Notes under the pieces: generated by a model
The model's database searches: none
What the model was told of the DNA's origin: nothing
The model's input: the letters and a program-made list of their open reading frames with translations, nothing else
From: Dryas octopetala
Taxonomy: Eukaryota > Streptophyta > Magnoliopsida > Rosales > Rosaceae
Direction of reading: 5' to 3'
Length of the DNA stretch: 64,000 nucleotides
Assembly: GCA_963921425.1 (NCBI GenBank)
Contig: OY992835.1
Coordinates: forward strand, 16,926,001-16,990,000
Shown here: positions 59,659-64,000 of the stretch, in pieces
Position numbering within the stretch: position 1 is the first letter of the stretch
How the letters are laid out: each line of letters begins with the position of its first letter
Translations under genes and position numbers: made by a program

Positions 59659-60409
59659 CGTCTCTTTCTCTAGCCTAGTCTTGATTGATTAAAAATTGAG
59701 TGAAATCTAGTTTAGAAGCTTCCCTTGGATCATGGTAATCTTTGTTTTTTCGTAGTTGCTTGGCCTTGTTGCACTCAGGCTTCAAACTTGAAACAGAATT
59801 GGTTTGATGACATTTTCTTCTGCAACGTTCAAGCGTCAACTACTAATTTATGTTCCATGCGTTGATGCTTGTCATAAATTTGCTTCTTGCCTCAGAATTT
59901 CATCATATTTGCGAGATTAAACCAAACACGGTTACCGCATTAGATTCACATAGCCGTGCTTATTGTACGTTCAAATATTTCCATGCAACTCCTTTGACAC
60001 ATTTAAGACTCACTCAGCCCCAAGAGTTTATCTAAGGGCCCTGTGAACTTGCTAAGTTTTACGTCCAGAGCCTGTCTCATTAATAACACTCTAAATTACT
60101 TGTGGTTTGAACTTAATGTTAATCTATATTATTGTACTGAGAGAACCAATTTTGTCAACCATGACATGTAAAATCCCAAGTGTACTCTTATTACTTTAAT
60201 TGTAATAATTAACTTAAAAGTTAAAAGAATAATATTGTAATTACATACTATTCAAGTTCAACTAGCTTTCATCCAACTAGCAGTGCCATGACAAGTGAAG
60301 TAGAGAATTCATGTTTGAAATATTTTTGGCCTAAAATTTCTTTTGTTGACTTCTAGCTAGCTAGGCTGCTGCGTAGGATTTGTCTTTATTTGATGCTCTC
60401 ATAAATGGT

Positions 60410-60477
<68 letters not shown>

Positions 60478-60825
60478 TCACTAGGAAAATAATAATGAAC
60501 CAGGTGCTAGAGTACAGTATGATTGATATATAAATAGAGAATATTTTGATGGGGATTAATGTCCCATATAAAACTACATAATAAAAGTGACCAACATGTG
60601 AAAGAAGGTATACATATTTATGGAGCCTCACCAGGCATTACTCCTTAAGGAGCCTGAACTAGCAACACTTAGGTTTTCTAGTTATGGGAATACCATTACC
60701 TTATGCAAATTTCAAGAAATAAATATATGCATTGTTTATTCATTTATGAATATTCAACCATACAAAATACCTAAATAATTAATTTCAAATTAATTAGTAC
60801 CATGTCTAGCTAGGCTTCCCAAGCT
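59659..60825. other. Convergent spacer between bL34 and the MYB gene
   Basis: Both 3' flanks lie here, together with a (GA)n run at 60413-60474. No gene is supported. Confidence 0.6.
60413..60474. repeat. (GA)n microsatellite, about 31 units
   Basis: An uninterrupted GA run about 350 bases downstream of the MYB stop codon. Confidence 0.95.
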
Positions 60826-62305
60826 TTAATGAACATTAGGGTTTGCGATGAATTGGCTGCTTGATAATGGCGACAAGGATGAAGATGCCGACAATGGGGA
60901 AGAGGATGATGAAGATGACGGCAATGATGACATGATCATGGCATCGATGAACTCCAATTGATTGGATGGAAATTGCAGATCGTTTGGATAAGACAGTCCA
61001 TGAGCAGATGGAAGAGTACTAGTGGCACATGATAATTTGGCAAGTGCAGTTGAGTCAAGTTCTTGAGATGGATCAGATGGATATAATGGCATTGATCTAC
61101 AAACATTAGCATCAATAATCTCACAGAATTTAGGCATTGTGGGTACAATTGATGGATTATTGTCATGATCATCATAAGATGGTATACTAATTGGAACCAT
61201 GAGTGCTTCGTTACCAATGTCATAATGTGGAGCTGCTTGATCAATATTATTGCTGATAAAAGTTTGATGATCTTGTACTTGATAATTGGGATCCAAATGA
61301 TGATGGGGTTGATATCCCAAAGACCATATTGATGAGGAGTCAAATGAGGTTGAATTTGATGGTAATTGAATGGGAGGCGGAAAATGAAAGAAACTGGAAC
61401 TATAATTGGTTTGGTCTAACTTGAGATTATTGATGATATCATGATGACCATGATAAAAACTTGGTGGCATTGGTGTTGGAATGGGAAGGTAAAGCTGCTG
61501 TTGTTGGTGAGGACCCAAATTAGGGTTTGTAGTGAGAGTGAAGAAACCTTCCTCAGAAGTACCACTATGGTTGTGAATGTTAGAAAAAGAGGCCATAGCA
61601 GGAAGGACTTCATGGGGTATGAGCTTCTTCTTTATGCTCGAGTTCCAAAAGTTCTTCACTTCATTATCTGTTCTTCCTGGTAGGTGCTTGGCTATTTGAG
61701 CCCATCTGCTTAGTAATTGCATGAATTTCATAAATAATGAAGCTGATGATGATGATTAATATACAAAATTTAAGTTATTATAATATACGTACCTGTTGCC
61801 TAGAATGCTATGGAGTTCAATGATGACTGCAGCTTCTTGGGGAGAGAAGCTCCCACGTTTCAAGTCAGGTCTGAGGTAATTTATCCATCTCAATCTGCAG
61901 CTCTTTCCACATCTCTGTAGGCCTGTCTCATGAAATTAAACCAAACCCCAAAATTAAGTGAGAAATAAGAAAATTTAGGAAACAAATTATAATGGGTTCA
62001 GGCCAAAAACAAAAGAAAAATTATAATAATGGGTTAATTAAATAGCAGCAAAAATCCCACTCAAGCCAAGACTTGTATAGATTAACATGTTAAAGAATCA
62101 ATAAAGATGCAAGACTCTGCATGTGTTTGTGTATTGGGAGGAAAGTGAGAGAGAGAGAGAGAGAGAGATGACCTGCAAGTTTAGGAACCGAGCTCCAGCA
62201 GCCATGGCCATAAGTTGTAATGTAGTTGATGAGTTTTTCATCTTCTTCTGGGGACCATAGCCCCCTCTTCACCTTCTGTTTGTTGCAGCAAGAGTGGTGT
62301 CCCAT
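60826..62305 (-). CDS. MYB26: R2R3-MYB transcription factor, MYB26-like
   Basis: Three exons give 380 residues: 62173-62305, 61793-61922, 60826-61705, the classic R2R3-MYB layout. R2 covers about 14-62 ([47 protein letters not shown]) and R3 about 66-113, where the first tryptophan is replaced by phenylalanine as usual ([41 protein letters not shown]). The [15 protein letters not shown] start and [11 protein letters not shown] end of R3 fit the MYB26 type, which activates secondary wall thickening in the anther endothecium. The long C-terminus is rich in S, N, H and P and ends in serine runs, a probable activation domain. Adjacent to bL34, as AT3G13882/AT3G13890. MYB103/MYB61-type alternatives are less likely from R3. 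Confidence 0.85.
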
Positions 62306-64000
62306 CTCTCTCTCTCTCTCAAAGCAGTATTGCAGCCAATGGCAGAAGAAGATCAGTATTGGGTATATATATATTATTTAAAATGACAAAAGAACGAAGG
62401 AAAAAGCTATAGCTAGAGAGCAATAGAGAAAGGAACTGAGACTCTTTTATCTTTAGCTAGCTAGCAGCTCTAGCTCTAAGCAAGGGATGAATTAGATCGA
62501 CAGACTTAATTACAAAAAGAAGCAGCTAGTGAGAAGAGTACTACTAGTGTGACTTGTTGTGACAGAGAAAATGGATGCATGACATGTAAGTGTAAGTACA
62601 ATGAGGTGGTGAATTTAATGCCGGGAGCTGTACTCTAATATATATGGTGGCCCGGTTAGGGTTTGTGGCAAAGGGTTAAGACCTGCCTGCACCACCCTTC
62701 TGTAAGCCTTTTATGGCTTATAATGGATCCATCCCCCCTTTGCTCACTCAGAGATTAATTGGCCGGCATGTCCACGTGTCTCACATGCAGGCTGGTGGGT
62801 CCCGGATGTGTATTGTCAGGTCCCACTCTCCACTTATCTATCTACCCATAGAAAATCAACTCTAAACAGTTGAATGAAAATGTGTCCAATTAGCATGCAG
62901 CAGCCAGCAGGCATGGTTCATAAGTTTGGAATGTTGTATATTAATTGTATATAGGGGGCCCACGGACAGAACAAGCGAGCGAGCGAGAGTGCTTGTACTG
63001 CGCTGCATACGGGTGGACGGGCTATAAGGTATATTGGATATGGCAGCACCGCATGCACAATACGTGGGACATATGCGAACTCTCGAAAGCTTCATGCATA
63101 GTACTCGACAGTCATGGGAATTGACTTGGGTTCAACCATGCTCAATATATACATGATGCTGGCAAAGGTATATATGAGACATCGGTTGTATCTTCATTTA
63201 AGATATAGAGTTTAGGGTATAAGATATTTAATATAAGTTACAGCAAATTTTGTGATAATATCTAAACTCTTATTTTAGAACAAATGCTTGACTCTTTATG
63301 GAAATAAGTAGTGATTTTTTCTTAAAACTTGAACAAATTAATAGCAGTTTATTTTCACTTAATTACAAGGATGCTGAGCTAGTGGTTTGCTGTGAAAGTT
63401 GTGTTCTTATCTTGGGGAACCTTACCTAATAAATCTGTGCTGAAACCACACATTCATAGTACATATATATGGGATATATGCATATAGAAATTTCTCGTAT
63501 GAATGTGTTCTTTGTCTTCCTTTAAATAAAATTCTTAGTTTATATGGTCATAAAATATTTAACTAAAGCTGATGATGAGCAGTCTTATACTTTTACTATT
63601 TGTATGCCTTTCAATATGCTTTTGCCCCCCTTTAACCCATTAATTATAGAGTGCACGCAGTGATGTAGATGATCATGCATTTTAATATGTAATTAATTAC
63701 AAGTTTAAACACTCTGAATCACATTGTAAAAAATCCGTTATTAATATATTAATTAACTTGATGAAACTATATATATACGTGACTACTGCTAGATCACTCT
63801 AGCTACTTGAACTTGTTTGAATTTTAATTAGTTATTGGAAATTAACTTGTTTGATATCCATACTCACAAACGTTGGATCAAATATATTTTTGTTTAAGTA
63901 AATACCATTAAGGATTGTTTATAATATATCAATATATGTGATGAAATTGTATACAATATACCAATATGCTCGATTGGAGCCAGTCCCATATAATCGATAT
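62306..64000. promoter_or_regulatory. Upstream region of the MYB gene
   Basis: A TATA-like run (TATATATAT) lies near 62362-62371, about 60 bases upstream of the ATG on the minus strand. Beyond 62750 the sequence is AT-rich with a few palindromic words and no supported gene to the window end; the frame at 62862-63095 shows no domain. Confidence 0.45.

Noticed and set aside
62862..63095. 77-residue cysteine-containing minus frame upstream of the MYB gene
   Set aside because: No signal peptide, domain or conserved context; it is likely a chance frame.

Overview
The window is nuclear DNA of a flowering plant. Genes are split by many short GT-AG introns, the spacers are AT-rich and packed with small inverted-repeat elements, and every recognisable protein is closest to eudicot families. 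A woody rosid, perhaps Rosaceae, is my guess; nothing in the sequence proves it. Gene models come from reading splice sites by eye; exon coordinates are given in each entry and all reading frames were checked to close.

Layout. 1-1348: last three exons of a cell-wall invertase (+). 4552-5334: intronless class-I release-factor-like protein (+). 6225-6830: relic of a NAP1 gene. 7546-8649: SIP1-type trihelix transcription factor (+). 9534-12595: NAP1 histone chaperone (-). 14558-18469: GLYR2 glyoxylate/succinic semialdehyde reductase (-). 19398-22036: two-RRM glycine-rich hnRNP (-). 23076-24762: FHA-domain protein (-). 27448-29334: MAIN/MAIL1-type plant mobile domain protein (+). 30876-35152: PP7L-type phosphatase homologue with a broken active site (-). 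40852-44608: SurE family nucleotidase (+). 46345-54736: F-box cluster with two intact genes (-) and at least two decayed copies. 56999-59658: bL34 ribosomal protein, probably mitochondrial (+). 60826-62305: R2R3-MYB resembling MYB26 (-).

Three things stand out. First, a MAIN-type mobile-domain gene and a PP7L-type gene lie next to each other in convergent orientation; in Arabidopsis these two protein families act together in a transposon-silencing complex, and the PP7L copy here lacks key metal-binding residues. Second, 4.2-6.8 kb and 7.4-11.5 kb are diverged copies of one block: the release-factor gene sits between the 5' and 3' untranslated sequences of a trihelix gene copy, followed by a NAP1 relic. 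Third, the spacers hold several non-autonomous transposon families whose terminal inverted repeats and target-site duplications can be read directly, including one family with three copies (two with perfect 9-bp duplications) and two tiny poly-A insertions flanked by 16-19 bp duplications.

Neighbouring pairs (GLYR2 with the hnRNP; bL34 with the MYB) match pairs that I recall as adjacent in Arabidopsis, which supports the orthology calls.
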